Notes: generated by a model from the letters alone, not told the origin. DNA of 64,000 nucleotides from Planctomycetota bacterium (GCA_029558835.1 JAKQDH010000063.1:1-64000); one strand, 5' to 3'; positions 17,201 through 28,506 are shown, counted from the stretch's first letter. A program made the numbers and translations.

Positions 17201-18580
17201 TCAGGGGCTGACGAGGGCGGCCAGCGTCTCGGCATCGGTAGGCAGCTCGGCCGTGAGGTTCTCCGGGCCCGTGGGGGTGACGTGGATGTCATCCTCGATG
17301 CGGATGCCGCCGAAGCCGTCGCGCAGCAGGCCGTCCACCATGGAACGATTCAGCGCGTCGGCGTAGGGATCGACCAGGTCCTGTCGGCGCCAGATGGCCG
17401 GCACCATGTAGAAGCCCGGCTCAATAGTGACGACCATTCCCGGTTCCAGGTCTCGGTCCAGGCGCAGATACTTGTCACCGAAGCGCGTCGGTCGCGTGCG
17501 GCCCGGGGCATAACCGGCCAGGTCGCCGAAATCCTCCATGTCGTGCGCGTCCAGACCGAGCAGGTGTCCCAGGCCGTGCGGGAAGAAGAGCGTATGCGCG
17601 CCGCGCTCGGCAAGCTGCGCCGCGTCGCCGCGCAGGAGCCCTGCGTTCACGAGTCCCGCGCACAGAACGCGGGCGGCCAGTTCGTGGATTTCGCGGAAGC
17701 GCTTCCCCGGCACACACGCCGCGCAGCCGGCGCGCTGGGCGCCGAGCACCGCCTCATAGAGAGAACGCTGCAGCGGCGTGAACCGCCCGTTGACGGGGTA
17801 CGTCCGCGTGATGTCGCCGGCATAGCCGCCGGGCTCCTCGACGCCGGCATCGGCCAGCAGCAGGGCGCCGTCTTGTAGCGTCAGGCAGCGGTTGTGGCCG
17901 TGCAGGACCTCGCCGCGTACCGTCACGATCGGCGTGAACGACGGCGTACAGCCGTGCGCTACGGCCACGGCATGGAACGCCGCTTCGACGTCCGCCTCGT
18001 TGCGGCCGACGGCCGTTGCCGCCAGCATGGCCCGGTGGGCCTCCACGCTGACGCCGGCCGCCCGACGCAGGGCCGCCAGCTCATGCTCATCCTTGAGGAG
18101 GCGCAAGTCGATGATCGGCAGCAGTTCCGCTTCGCCGGCCGGTTCGAGGTCCAGCTCCCGCACCAGGGCCGTGCAGGTCGGATGCGGCGGACAGACGACG
18201 GCGGCCAGCCGATCGCCCAGTAGTTGTTCCAGTCCGGCGATATCCGAGAGCGCGGCCGCCTGCACCCCGGCCGCAGCCGCCAGCTCGGCGTCCTGAGGCA
18301 GCTCGCCGAACCACAGCGCATCGTCCGGTCCCGCCGGCGGGCGCAGCAGCGTGCAACCCAGATCGCCGTCACTGCCCGGCTCGATCACCCACGCCGCCGC
18401 TTCGACCGGTGGGCCGCCGAAATACAGGTACGTACTGCCCGCGCGGAACGGATGCGGGTTCGTGGCGTAATTCCGGGCCGGGGCGTAGCCGGCCAGGATG
18501 ACCAGCGGGCGTGAGAGCGCCGCGGCCAGCCGGGCTCGGCGTTCACGGTAGACGTGTGGTGGGGCAGTAAGAGTCAGCAT
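17201..18580 (-). CDS. pepP: Xaa-Pro aminopeptidase (M24 family)
   Basis: 459 residues. An N-terminal aminopeptidase-P domain (YRERRARLAAAL, then YFGGPPVEAAAWVI) precedes a pitta-bread M24 catalytic domain that removes N-terminal residues preceding proline. All five dinuclear-metal ligands are visible: Asp in LLADAG, Asp in YAGDITRTYP, His in FFPHGLGH, Glu in TIEPGFY and Glu in RIEDD. Length is close to bacterial PepP (about 440). There is no obvious ribosome binding site: a recurrent AGCTATCAGC-type phrase lies immediately before the ATG, which makes the start slightly uncertain. The gene is convergent with the giant DUF11-like gene and stands alone. Confidence 0.93.
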   Translation of the reverse strand: MLTLTAPPHVYRERRARLAAALSRPLVILAGYAPARNYATNPHPFRAGSTYLYFGGPPVEAAAWVIEPGSDGDLGCTLLRPPAGPDDALWFGELPQDAELAAAAGVQAAALSDIAGLEQLLGDRLAAVVCPPHPTCTALVRELDLEPAGEAELLPIIDLRLLKDEHELAALRRAAGVSVEAHRAMLAATAVGRNEADVEAAFHAVAVAHGCTPSFTPIVTVRGEVLHGHNRCLTLQDGALLLADAGVEEPGGYAGDITRTYPVNGRFTPLQRSLYEAVLGAQRAGCAACVPGKRFREIHELAARVLCAGLVNAGLLRGDAAQLAERGAHTLFFPHGLGHLLGLDAHDMEDFGDLAGYAPGRTRPTRFGDKYLRLDRDLEPGMVVTIEPGFYMVPAIWRRQDLVDPYADALNRSMVDGLLRDGFGGIRIEDDIHVTPTGPENLTAELPTDAETLAALVSP

Positions 18581-19127
18581 GGGAAGCTCTCAGCGATAAG
18601 CTATCAGCTTTCAGCCGCCAGCTCTCCGCTCGCGGCCTTCGACTGTTGGGGTTCGGTCGACACGGCGGCTGCGGGCGCGGGTGGCGGTTTTGCAGGAGGC
18701 CATGAAGGCGCCGGTACCAGCCCCGCCCGTCGGCCGTCCACTCCGGCAGGCATTGTTGGGACATTCCGAGGCGAACGCAACCCGCTGCTCCCGGCGTCTG
18801 CGGAGTGTCTGCCGCAAACGCCCAGTAGCTTTCGCGGCCCGCGAGGATTCAGGGCACCGGCGTCTCGCCGGGCAGGTGTTCGGCGTGTTTCGCGGGGGAG
18901 GCAGACAGGCTGGCCGCAGGCGTCTTTGCCTCCGTCACCCTCACCCCTGCCCCTGCGAGGGAGGGGTCGCCTGCCGCATGCCTACCCCCCGCCCGCGGGC
19001 CGTGAGGGCGTGGCACCCATGCTGAACACAGGCGTGGCCGGCGAGCCCGCGGGCGGAGCGCTCGTGCTGCGATGGGGCTGCCACGGGCGCGACGCCCGTG
19101 CCACGTGCGCGCTCGGGCTCGGAGGGC
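18581..19127. other. Spacer of concatenated intergenic phrases
   Basis: No gene. Besides the phrase at 18584-18626, it holds a CCCTCACCCCTGCCCC phrase at 18936-18966, a degenerate relative of the palindromic element around 18975-19030 (CATGCCTACCCCCCGCCC, then GTGGCACCCATGC), and a hairpin at 19082-19100 (CACGGGCG-cga-CGCCCGTG). Four different phrase types in 550 bases is the densest such stretch in the window. Confidence 0.5.
18584..18626. repeat. Intergenic phrase of the AGCTATCAGC type
   Basis: A low-complexity phrase built from variations on AGCTCTCAGC, AAGCTATCAGC and TTTCAGCC, starting 4 bases from the pepP start codon. In one frame it reads LSAISYQLSA, a spurious peptide I have seen in many unrelated genomes. 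Here there is a single copy and no inverted partner that I can find nearby. It separates pepP from any conventional ribosome binding site. Confidence 0.55.
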
Positions 19128-21730
<2,603 letters not shown>

Positions 21731-21734
<4 letters not shown>

Positions 21735-22279
21735 CGTGTCCGAGGAGTCCGCTTGCGGATGGCCAGGAACCAGATCACGGCACCGGCTGCCAGCGTGGCC
21801 GTCACGTACGGCGCCGCGACGCCCAACAGTCCGGGAAGCAGGAGCTTCTCCACGTGGTAACCCTTCTCCAGGAGCGGATCGAGGCCGTACACGACCAGGG
21901 CCATTCCCGGAATCAAGGCAACCAGCACGACCAGGTACATGAGGTTCCCCTCGCCGAGCTGGCGCAGGGTACCCAGAATGCAGCCGCCGCACAGGGCAAT
22001 CCCCGCCCCAAACAGAATGCCGGACAGCACGTTGTAGAACCCAAAGCCGCGCAGTTGGCCGACGGCCTTCAGCCCCAGCGCGTCAGAAACATACCCGCTC
22101 AGGAGGAAGCCCACGCTGGTGATCGTAAACACCACCAGGAACATCCGGGTAATACGCTTGCCTCTGCCTAAGTAGATCTCCCCCAGGCCGTGGGCGAAGC
22201 AGAGCCCCGCCCGCTGCACGAAGTAGCCGAAGCCGATCCCGAACAACACGCCCAGCGTTGCCAGCAGTGGAAATGACAT
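21731..22279 (-). CDS. YeeE/YedE-family sulfur transporter, second half
   Basis: 182 residues, an integral membrane protein with about five hydrophobic segments. It carries the family signature [22 protein letters not shown], in which the GGC Cys is the residue thought to handle the sulfur substrate (thiosulfate or related) in YeeE proteins. The start at 22279 is chosen because GGAGG lies just upstream inside the end of the preceding gene, only 2 bases separate that stop from this ATG, and the longer frame upstream is non-membrane and overlaps the neighbour. Its stop overlaps the kinase start (ATGA). Together with the next gene it corresponds to one full-length YeeE split into two chains. Confidence 0.88.
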
Positions 22280-22281
22280 GT

Positions 22282-22893
22282 CTATTGCCTCCCCAGGGTG
22301 TGGCCGTATATCAGATGAGCGCCGATGAAGATGCCCGCCACCGACAGAAACGAGGACACCGAGAGCATCGGTATGCCGGTGACAAAGGCGGTGGTGCACG
22401 TGCCCGGCGCCACCGTGATACCCATTCCGATCAGGAACCCGCCCACGATCGCTTTGGCCAAATCCCTTTTCCGGGGAAGCCGCAGGCGGAACTCACCACT
22501 GCTGAGTGCACCCACCAGGGCCCCCGCCACGACACCGACGTTCACCAGGAAAGCGAAGAGGAAGCCGTGGTTGTCTCCCAGGATCCCGATCAACGGCAGG
22601 AAGCTGCTGCCGCCGATCCAGAACTTCTGGATGGTCAGGTACATGATGACGTTGAGGACGGCGAAGCAGCCCACGAGGAACAGGGGGTTGCTCAGCTTGC
22701 GCCGCGTCGTGCGGCGGGGCTCAGGAGAGGCGGGCTCGGTCAGACGGCCGGTCTCTCCCCGCCCGGGTTGCCCGGTGGGAATCTGCCGGAGGCGTTCCTC
22801 AACATCGGGACGAGTGGCGCCCCCTGCCCGCTCCGTGACACCGCGGGTGCCGGGAGTCGGCGCGTTATGGCCCGTGGTCTCGTTCATGTTCAT
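22282..22893 (-). CDS. YeeE/YedE-family sulfur transporter, first half
   Basis: 203 residues. The first 70 residues are polar and Arg/Pro/Gly-rich with no fold recognised; then come about four membrane segments (NPLFLVGCFAVLNVIMYL, FLFAFLVNVGVVAGALVGAL, IVGGFLIGMGITVAPG, LSVAGIFIGAHLIYG). The signature GMGITVAPGTCTTAFVTG places a Cys where the family has its substrate-handling Cys. The gene overlaps the tusA-like gene by 29 bases and is followed after 2 bases by the second half, so the three are translationally linked. Likely imports thiosulfate or another reduced sulfur compound and hands sulfur to the TusA-like protein. Confidence 0.86.
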   Translation of the reverse strand: MNMNETTGHNAPTPGTRGVTERAGGATRPDVEERLRQIPTGQPGRGETGRLTEPASPEPRRTTRRKLSNPLFLVGCFAVLNVIMYLTIQKFWIGGSSFLPLIGILGDNHGFLFAFLVNVGVVAGALVGALSSGEFRLRLPRKRDLAKAIVGGFLIGMGITVAPGTCTTAFVTGIPMLSVSSFLSVAGIFIGAHLIYGHTLGRQ

Positions 22894-23134
22894 GGTCCTG
22901 GTTGCCTTTCAACTGTCTCTTCACGATCACTTCCCACACGCTGCCACGGCTGCTGATCGTGAGGGATACATCGGGAAACTCTTCCAGTTCCTCGGGCACC
23001 GACTTCAGGGCGAGCGGATCGTCCACCATGCACCGGAGCTTCTGGCCCGGTCGCAGCCGCGCCACTTCCCGGACGATCGCCACCACGGGATACGGGCAGA
23101 TCTTCCCGCAAAGGTCGAGCGCATCGTCGTCCAT
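22865..23134 (-). CDS. tusA: TusA/SirA-like sulfur carrier
   Basis: 89 residues. The diagnostic CPxP motif is present near the start (LDLCGKICPYPVV), whose first Cys normally carries a persulfide. The core (LRPGQKLRCMVDDPLALKSVPEEL) is typical of TusA-family proteins that accept and pass on sulfur in the cytoplasm. The C-terminal tail (KGNQDHEHERDHGP) is His/Asp-rich and is read from sequence that also encodes the start of the downstream transporter. First gene of a tusA-yeeE-yeeE-kinase operon; GGAGA lies upstream. The symbol is by family only; the same fold also serves other sulfur-transfer roles. Confidence 0.88.
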   Translation of the reverse strand: MDDDALDLCGKICPYPVVAIVREVARLRPGQKLRCMVDDPLALKSVPEELEEFPDVSLTISSRGSVWEVIVKRQLKGNQDHEHERDHGP

Positions 23135-23722
23135 CGTGCGATCTCCGTCGGTCTGAGAAACGAGCGCAGCGTATCAGCATCCTCTCCCGCAAGACCTGCC
23201 CGGAAGACACTCGGGGTAGTCCCTGTCCCCGCATCGCCACGAATTGGCACCAGGGCAAGTGGGCCCCGTCCCCGCAGTCCGTTCTACACGGTGAATCGGG
23301 ACGACAACCATGTGCGTTGAGCAGTTCTTCCACCCCATCCGCTGCCGCGGGCGCGTCCGCTAATGCGACTGGTGGGACGTCGGCGCGGGCTCGAAGATCG
23401 GACCGCCAGGCAGGTCGTGTGCAGATCGGATGGGAACCGCTGCTTGCCTTTGGTTGTGCAACACGCCACGTCCCGGTATCGGCAGGAGATCTGATGCACG
23501 CCGGACTGGCCGTGCGGGCTCGTGCCCCCGTCAGGGCAGCCCAGCCCCGCCCGGATTGCAGCTCGGGCCCGCGGAACCGGAAACCCTGTCGGATCCAGCG
23601 TCACTGAAGTGCAGTGGCAGGCAGTCACTTGACGACGCCGAAGACGCCTCGATAACATGCCCACCGGGAAGCGGGCGCCCTGCGGGCGCCGTGACACGCT
23701 GGCACACCGGTCGGGGGCGATC
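23135..23722. other. Divergent spacer between sulfur operon and radical SAM gene
   Basis: About 590 bases with no supported gene. It must contain the promoter of the tusA operon (leftward) and that of the radical SAM gene (rightward), but I could not pick out convincing -35/-10 pairs. Open frames here lack domains. Confidence 0.4.
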
Positions 23723-25018
23723 ATGTGGTTGCAGCGGTCCATAAAACGCGCAGTAGGGAGACGGCTGACCGGGGCGCGCCGGCTGGTTCTGCGCCGCGAA
23801 GTCCCCGCGCTGGAGAGCAGGCTCGACGCCCTCCCTGAACTGGGCCTCTACCTGCACGTCCCGTTCTGTCGCCAGATCTGTCCCTACTGCCCCTACAACA
23901 AAGAGCTCTTCGATGCCGATCTGGCGCAGCGTTATACCCAGGCTGCCCTGCGCGAGATCGACATCTACGCCGATCTCGTCGGTCACAAGCCCGTCACCTC
24001 CTTCTACATCGGCGGAGGTACGCCGACGACGCTGCTCCATGCCGGGCTCGACCGGATCCTGGAACACGTCTACGCCTCCTTCCCCATGCAATGCGACGTC
24101 CACCTGGAGAGCCACGTCAACGACCTGAGCCACGACAACCTCGGCTTGCTTCTCTCCCTGGGGGTCAAGCACCTGAGCATTGGCGTGGAGGCCCTCCAGG
24201 ACCGGCACCTGAGGACTCTCTGCCGACCGTACACTGTTGACCAGGCTATGGCCGCCGTCAATCGAGCGGTGCACGCGGGCTTCGACTGTGTCAACGTGGA
24301 CGCCATCTTCGCCTTGCCGGGCCAGACGCTCGCCGAGATCGAGGAACTGGGCCACCGCATGGTTGCTTTGGGCGCAGACCAGGTAACCACGTATCCGCTC
24401 TTCGAGTTCCCCTATACCCGTTGGCCCCAGCTTGCCCGCCAGAACGGCTACCGACGCTTCGGTGCCCTGCGCAAGCGGAGGATGTTGCGAACGCTGGAGC
24501 ACATCTTCTACGACGCCGGATTCCGCAGAAGCTCGGTGTGGGCGTTTACGCGCAGCGGCGTGCCGCGGTACTGCTCGGTGACGGTCCCGCTGTACCTCGG
24601 CCTGGGCGCCAGCGGCAGCTCGTATCTAAGAGACGTATTCTACGTCAATACGTTCAACGTGCGGGCCTATTGCGAGGCGCTTGAGCAGGGGCGTTTGCCG
24701 ATCGCCTTGTCGCTCGATCTGTCCCCGGACATGCAAATGGCCGGCTGGCTCTACTGGCGCCTCTACGAGACCAGATTCCGCAAGTCGCGCTTCTACGAGC
24801 GCTTCGGAAGATCATTCGACGAGGTATTCGGCAAGTACTTCAAGCTGTTAGCGCTGGCCGGCTTCCTCACGGATGACGGAGACGAGATCGTTTGTTCGGA
24901 TCGCGGCACCTACTGGCTGCACTGGGTGGAGGACCTGTTCTCCATCGACTATGTAGGTGCCCTCTGGGGCACCTCCGGCCAACAACCCTGGCCGCAGGAG
25001 GTCGTTTTGACGGTGTGA
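23723..25018 (+). CDS. Radical SAM protein, HemN/HemW family
   Basis: 431 residues from the ATG at 23723, after which the protein reads MWLQRSIKRAVGRR; the upstream extension in frame is phrase-like. The radical SAM cluster is YLHVPFCRQICPYC (Cys-x3-Cys-x2-Cys), followed by the SAM-binding GGGTPT. The family layout (HLSIGVEALQD, then DAIFALPGQT) matches the coproporphyrinogen III dehydrogenase group. The fourth Cys of true HemN (C-x3-C-x2-C-x-C) is Tyr here, which favours HemW-like or another family member over a bona fide heme-synthesis enzyme. A C-terminal HemN-like winged domain (KYFKLLALAGFLTDDGDEI) is present. No heme genes adjoin it. Confidence 0.85.
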   Translation: MWLQRSIKRAVGRRLTGARRLVLRREVPALESRLDALPELGLYLHVPFCRQICPYCPYNKELFDADLAQRYTQAALREIDIYADLVGHKPVTSFYIGGGTPTTLLHAGLDRILEHVYASFPMQCDVHLESHVNDLSHDNLGLLLSLGVKHLSIGVEALQDRHLRTLCRPYTVDQAMAAVNRAVHAGFDCVNVDAIFALPGQTLAEIEELGHRMVALGADQVTTYPLFEFPYTRWPQLARQNGYRRFGALRKRRMLRTLEHIFYDAGFRRSSVWAFTRSGVPRYCSVTVPLYLGLGASGSSYLRDVFYVNTFNVRAYCEALEQGRLPIALSLDLSPDMQMAGWLYWRLYETRFRKSRFYERFGRSFDEVFGKYFKLLALAGFLTDDGDEIVCSDRGTYWLHWVEDLFSIDYVGALWGTSGQQPWPQEVVLTV

Positions 25019-25337
25019 AGGCCGTCCCGCGTCCATCGTCACCGGTGCGCTCCCCGGCCGGAGCAGTCTTCGAACGGGCCGAACTGGATGCCGAGCACGT
25101 CGTCACCCGGCAGTCATTTCCCGCGCGTGTCTGTTACGTCCGACCGCCGAGGCGGAAAGCGAGCAGCAGACGTTCCCCTGGGTTGCCATCCCCGCGCCCA
25201 AGCGGGCCGGTTCGATGCTCGACCTTGAACCGACCTGACCCCCAGGTTACGATTCGCCACATGAGCCCGCGCGACGCGTTAGCCCTGTCGAGGTGTTTCC
25301 TTTGCGTCGTCGTGGCACTCCCGGAGGTACTCATCCC
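25019..25337. other. Spacer upstream of the defence-type island
   Basis: About 320 bases without a recognisable gene or repeat. GGAGGTAC at 25323-25330 is the ribosome binding site of the truncated gene that follows. Confidence 0.4.
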
Positions 25338-25535
25338 ATGCAGCAGCTCATCAAAGAGATCGAGGACCTGCGCGCCCGCCTTCCCAGGCTCCGCCGCGAG
25401 CAGCTCAAGGAGACCCCCACGCGCAGCAAGGTGATCAATCCGTTACTAAGGGCCCTGGGCTGGGACGTGCTCGACCAGGAGGAAGCAGAGGAACCACTCG
25501 ACCTGCCGCGCAGTACGTCGTATGATGGTGGGTAG
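25338..25535 (+). pseudogene. Truncated N-terminus of a type I restriction HsdR-like protein
   Basis: 65 codons starting at an ATG with a good GGAGGT 8 bases upstream. The sequence (IEDLRARLPRLRREQLKET, then KVINPLLRALGWDVLD) matches the start of the HsdR-N type nuclease domain found in restriction and other defence proteins, in which the catalytic Asp/Glu residues should follow just after this point. Instead the frame ends at SYDGG and the deaminase gene begins 58 bases later. This looks like the intact 5' end of a nuclease gene whose remainder was removed or replaced when the deaminase unit arrived. A genuine small protein cannot be excluded. Confidence 0.6.
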
Positions 25536-25593
25536 TTGGGGTCCCCACAGCCGAGCGGCGCTGAGACGCAAAGCCAGCTAACCGAGGCAACAC

Positions 25594-27447
25594 ATGAACG
25601 TACGGTTTACCGGCAGCTACGAGGAGTTCAGGGAGAAGCTCCAGCACATCAGTGGTGTGTGGCGCGATTTGAACCCGAACCAGAAGCAACTCCGAACGCC
25701 CGCAGGCGGAGTCCTGAACTGGTACCCGTCGACCGGATCGCTCACCTTCCAAGGCAACTCGCCTGGTGCGGAGAAGTTGCGTGACGAGGTCATTGCCGCT
25801 CTCACGGGTACGCCCGTCGATGCTGCGCCCGGCTTGACGCCGCAGAGGGAAACTGTCCCGGAGAGACACGGTGCTGAAGTCACAGTCCCCGTGCCCATGG
25901 CAACAGCAGAGTCAGGGGCAGGTCGGTCTGGGCTGTTGCAGAGGGCCTTCTCCGAGTCCGAGTTGGTGTTTGCACTGATTGGAGCGGTCGGCACAGAGCT
26001 GCAGAAGGTGCGGGGTATTCTCGACGACTGGCTAAGAAAGGCTGGCTACTCGGTCAGACAGATCCGGATCACGCAAGACGTGATCCCGAAGATCGTCGAG
26101 AACATCCCACGTTCCGGAAGCTCCGAATACGATCGGCTCAGTGGCCTCATGGATGCGGGGAACGAGGCGCGCGCTACATCAGGTGACAACTCGATACTGG
26201 CTCTTGGCGCTGCCGCGTACATCAACTCCCAAAGGAGCAAGGACGAGAACGGGTGCCCGCAACATGTACCCAGGTGTGCGTACGTCATCAGTTCGCTCAA
26301 ACACCCCGACGAGGTTGGTCGTCTGCGCGAGATCTATCCGCAGGGGTTCTACCTCATCGGTGTGCATGCTGACGAAAAACGGCGGTTTGACTACCTGACC
26401 AAAGACAAATCGATATCCGACGCCAAGGCGAACGAGCTCATCGACCGCGATGAGAACGAGCACCTACCCCACGGCCAGAGAGTTGCCGACACGTTTCACC
26501 TCTCCGACTTCTTCGTGCGGATCGATGGGCAGGACGACCATCTGAAAGACAGCGTGTGGCGGATTCTCGAACTCCTCTTCGGGAACCCGTACGTGACCCC
26601 GACTTTCGATGAGTACGCCATGTTTCTCGCCTTCGCGGCTTCACTCAGCTCCGCCGACCTGTCCCGTCAAGTCGGCGCCGTCGTGGCGGTCGACGAGCAG
26701 GTCGTCGCCACCGGTGCCAATGACTGCCCTCGTGCAAACGGCGGACGATATTGGCCCGTGCGCAATCCCAAGACGCACCGGATCGAGGACCAGGAGGACG
26801 GGCGCGATTACATGAGGGGCGAAGATTCCAACAAGGTCGAACAGCAGAAGATCATCGATGAGATCCTAGACCGCGCGGAGAAGACTGGGCTTGACCGCGA
26901 GAAGGTCCGTGAGGCCCTCGACGCAAGCCGTATCCGCGACTTGACCGAGTTTGGGCGCGTAGTGCACGCGGAAATGGACGCTCTGCTTTCCTGCGGTCGA
27001 ATCCGAGCGCCTACCCAAGGCGGCACACTCTACTGCACCACCTTCCCGTGCCACAACTGCGCCAAGCACATTGTGGGGGCTGGAATCCACCGTGTTGTGT
27101 TCATCGAGCCGTACGAGAAGTCGAAGGCTGCCGAGTTTCATTCGGACTCGATCCAGGTCGGTTTTGCCGACCTGGGGTCCCCGCCTGATGACCGCCGGAT
27201 GGTATGCTTCGAGCCCTTCGTCGGCGTTGGTCCCCGGCGGTTTTTCGACCTCTTTTCAATCCGGCTCGGTTCCGGGTATCCTGTGGAGCGGAAGAACGTA
27301 GCGGGGCGGGTGATGGAGTGGAAGGCTGGGCAAAGCGGGCTCCGGCTCCAGATGTTGCCCGCGTCGTACCTGGACCTGGAGTTCGTCGCCGGAGACATGT
27401 TCAACAAAGCCCGCAGCGCGGTCACGGAGCTTGGCAATGGAGGTTGA
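25594..27447 (+). CDS. Anti-phage dCTP/dCMP deaminase-like protein with extra N-terminal domain
   Basis: 617 residues. Residues 1-72 form a small domain (FTGSYEEFREKL, then VLNWYPSTGSLTFQG) that I do not recognise by name. A linker is followed by a nucleotide-kinase-like domain (about 118-330) with a degenerate P-loop, GAVGTELQKV near 130, lacking the Walker Lys. The last part is a zinc deaminase: HAEMDALL (His458, catalytic Glu460) and PCHNC (Cys486, Cys489). This kinase-deaminase pairing is that of the phage-defence dCTP deaminases (AvcD/DCD), which deplete dCTP on infection. Codons are less GC-rich than those of the neighbours, suggesting transfer. GAGG lies upstream of the ATG. It is sited next to a truncated restriction gene and overlaps a small ORF. 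Confidence 0.85.
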   Translation: MNVRFTGSYEEFREKLQHISGVWRDLNPNQKQLRTPAGGVLNWYPSTGSLTFQGNSPGAEKLRDEVIAALTGTPVDAAPGLTPQRETVPERHGAEVTVPVPMATAESGAGRSGLLQRAFSESELVFALIGAVGTELQKVRGILDDWLRKAGYSVRQIRITQDVIPKIVENIPRSGSSEYDRLSGLMDAGNEARATSGDNSILALGAAAYINSQRSKDENGCPQHVPRCAYVISSLKHPDEVGRLREIYPQGFYLIGVHADEKRRFDYLTKDKSISDAKANELIDRDENEHLPHGQRVADTFHLSDFFVRIDGQDDHLKDSVWRILELLFGNPYVTPTFDEYAMFLAFAASLSSADLSRQVGAVVAVDEQVVATGANDCPRANGGRYWPVRNPKTHRIEDQEDGRDYMRGEDSNKVEQQKIIDEILDRAEKTGLDREKVREALDASRIRDLTEFGRVVHAEMDALLSCGRIRAPTQGGTLYCTTFPCHNCAKHIVGAGIHRVVFIEPYEKSKAAEFHSDSIQVGFADLGSPPDDRRMVCFEPFVGVGPRRFFDLFSIRLGSGYPVERKNVAGRVMEWKAGQSGLRLQMLPASYLDLEFVAGDMFNKARSAVTELGNGG

Positions 27448-27655
27448 CAAGCAGAAAGCGAAGCAAATGCCGGTTCAAGCAAAGGCGCACCAAGGACAAC
27501 GCGATGCGTTCGTCGAGCATTTGGAGCAGGCCAGTAGGGTGGTCGGAACTTGGCCGGATTGGAAGCAGCGAATCCTCGGGGGTACACCCGCTCCGCCTCA
27601 AGCGGTACCGCCCAAGGCGCCCGGATCATCTGGGTGTGCTGCGCCAGCGCAGTAG
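27437..27655 (+). CDS. Small protein overlapping the deaminase gene (WPxWKQ motif)
   Basis: 72 residues from the ATG at 27437, which overlaps the end of the deaminase gene by 11 bases; the coupled start sits at AATGGAGG. The first half is Lys/Gln/His-rich and helical (QKAKQMPVQAKAHQGQRDAF, then FVEHLEQASRVV), followed by GTWPDWKQRILGG and a Pro/Ala-rich tail. From memory, short proteins with a V-x-x-W-P-x-W-K-x-x-(I/L)-L-G motif occur at the ends of many defence and mobile operons; I cannot name the family. The overlap implies co-translation with the deaminase. It could be a regulator or simply a linked island gene. Confidence 0.6.
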   Translation: MEVDKQKAKQMPVQAKAHQGQRDAFVEHLEQASRVVGTWPDWKQRILGGTPAPPQAVPPKAPGSSGCAAPAQ

Positions 27656-27777
27656 CGATTCCCCGGGGAGGAACGGGTACGCAGCTAGTTTCAAAGATCG
27701 TGTGCGTCCCGGTTCCCGTGGTTCCTTGTCAGGTGCCGACGCAGTCTCCGTGGGGCAGCCGACCAGTGATGGGTGAC

Positions 27778-28422
27778 CTACGCGCAGGCCAGCAGCGCAA
27801 CCAGGACGAAGACCAATTCGATGGCGCCCGCCACGATGCCCGCGGTCGCCAGGCCCCAGCCGCCCAGGTGCGGATTCCGCGCGATGTCACGCCGCGCGCG
27901 GATCCCCAACGCAATGGCGATGATCGCCAGGAACGGTTTGAACACGAACAGCCCGCACAATCCGACGATCAACGCCGCTATGGCATGCCCGCTCGTGCGT
28001 GCGGCAGACACCCCGGGCGGCGGCGGTTCGGGCACCCAGACAGGCGACCCGCACGCCACACCGCCCGGTGACACAGGGCCCCCGCCCGCCTGTGTCCCCG
28101 GCACGCCCGCCGAAGCAGGGTTCCACGCGGGCGGCCGGACCGCTGCCGAAGACGCCTGCGGTGACGACCCGGCCGACCCAGACCCCCAACCCCGCGACCC
28201 GGAGGCGGATGTGCCAGGCGCGGAAGACTGACCGGCTCCGGCCCCAGGATTCCCCGGTTGGTCCGTGGTCGCAGGGGCACTCGGCGGAGCGGCAAAGAGC
28301 CCGTCGGGAACCACGAAGTCCTGGCGGCACCGGGGACACTCGACCTGCCTGCCGGCCACGCCTCGGCGGGCCCGCAGCCGCTCGCCACACTGCGGACAGA
28401 AGATCGGCCACTCCTTGTCCAT
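27778..28422 (-). CDS. Zinc-ribbon membrane protein with DUF4190-like tail
   Basis: 214 residues. The N-terminus is a zinc ribbon (FCPQCGERLRARRGVAGRQ, then VECPRC; four Cys), followed by about 90 residues of Gly/Ser/Ala/Pro low complexity, then two membrane segments (AIAALIVGLCGLFVFKPFLAIIAIALGI and GLATAGIVAGAIELVFVLVALLA read as two helices around IRARRDIARNPHLGGWG). That tail is the DUF4190 pattern. The start at 28422 is preceded by GGAGGCACG; the longer frame has no ribosome binding site. Common in planctomycetes; function unknown. It lies opposite the defence-type island and so marks its right edge. Confidence 0.8.
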   Translation of the reverse strand: MDKEWPIFCPQCGERLRARRGVAGRQVECPRCRQDFVVPDGLFAAPPSAPATTDQPGNPGAGAGQSSAPGTSASGSRGWGSGSAGSSPQASSAAVRPPAWNPASAGVPGTQAGGGPVSPGGVACGSPVWVPEPPPPGVSAARTSGHAIAALIVGLCGLFVFKPFLAIIAIALGIRARRDIARNPHLGGWGLATAGIVAGAIELVFVLVALLACA

Positions 28423-28506
28423 CGTGCCTCCAGTCCGTCTTGCCCGGCACACCAGAGGTGTAGCCGTTGCTAACTCGCCTGCGCGGGGGCACTCGGGCGA
28501 GATACC

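Noticed and set aside
23723-25018. Calling the radical SAM gene hemN
   Set aside because: The fourth Cys of the HemN cluster motif is Tyr here, so heme synthesis is not supported by sequence alone.
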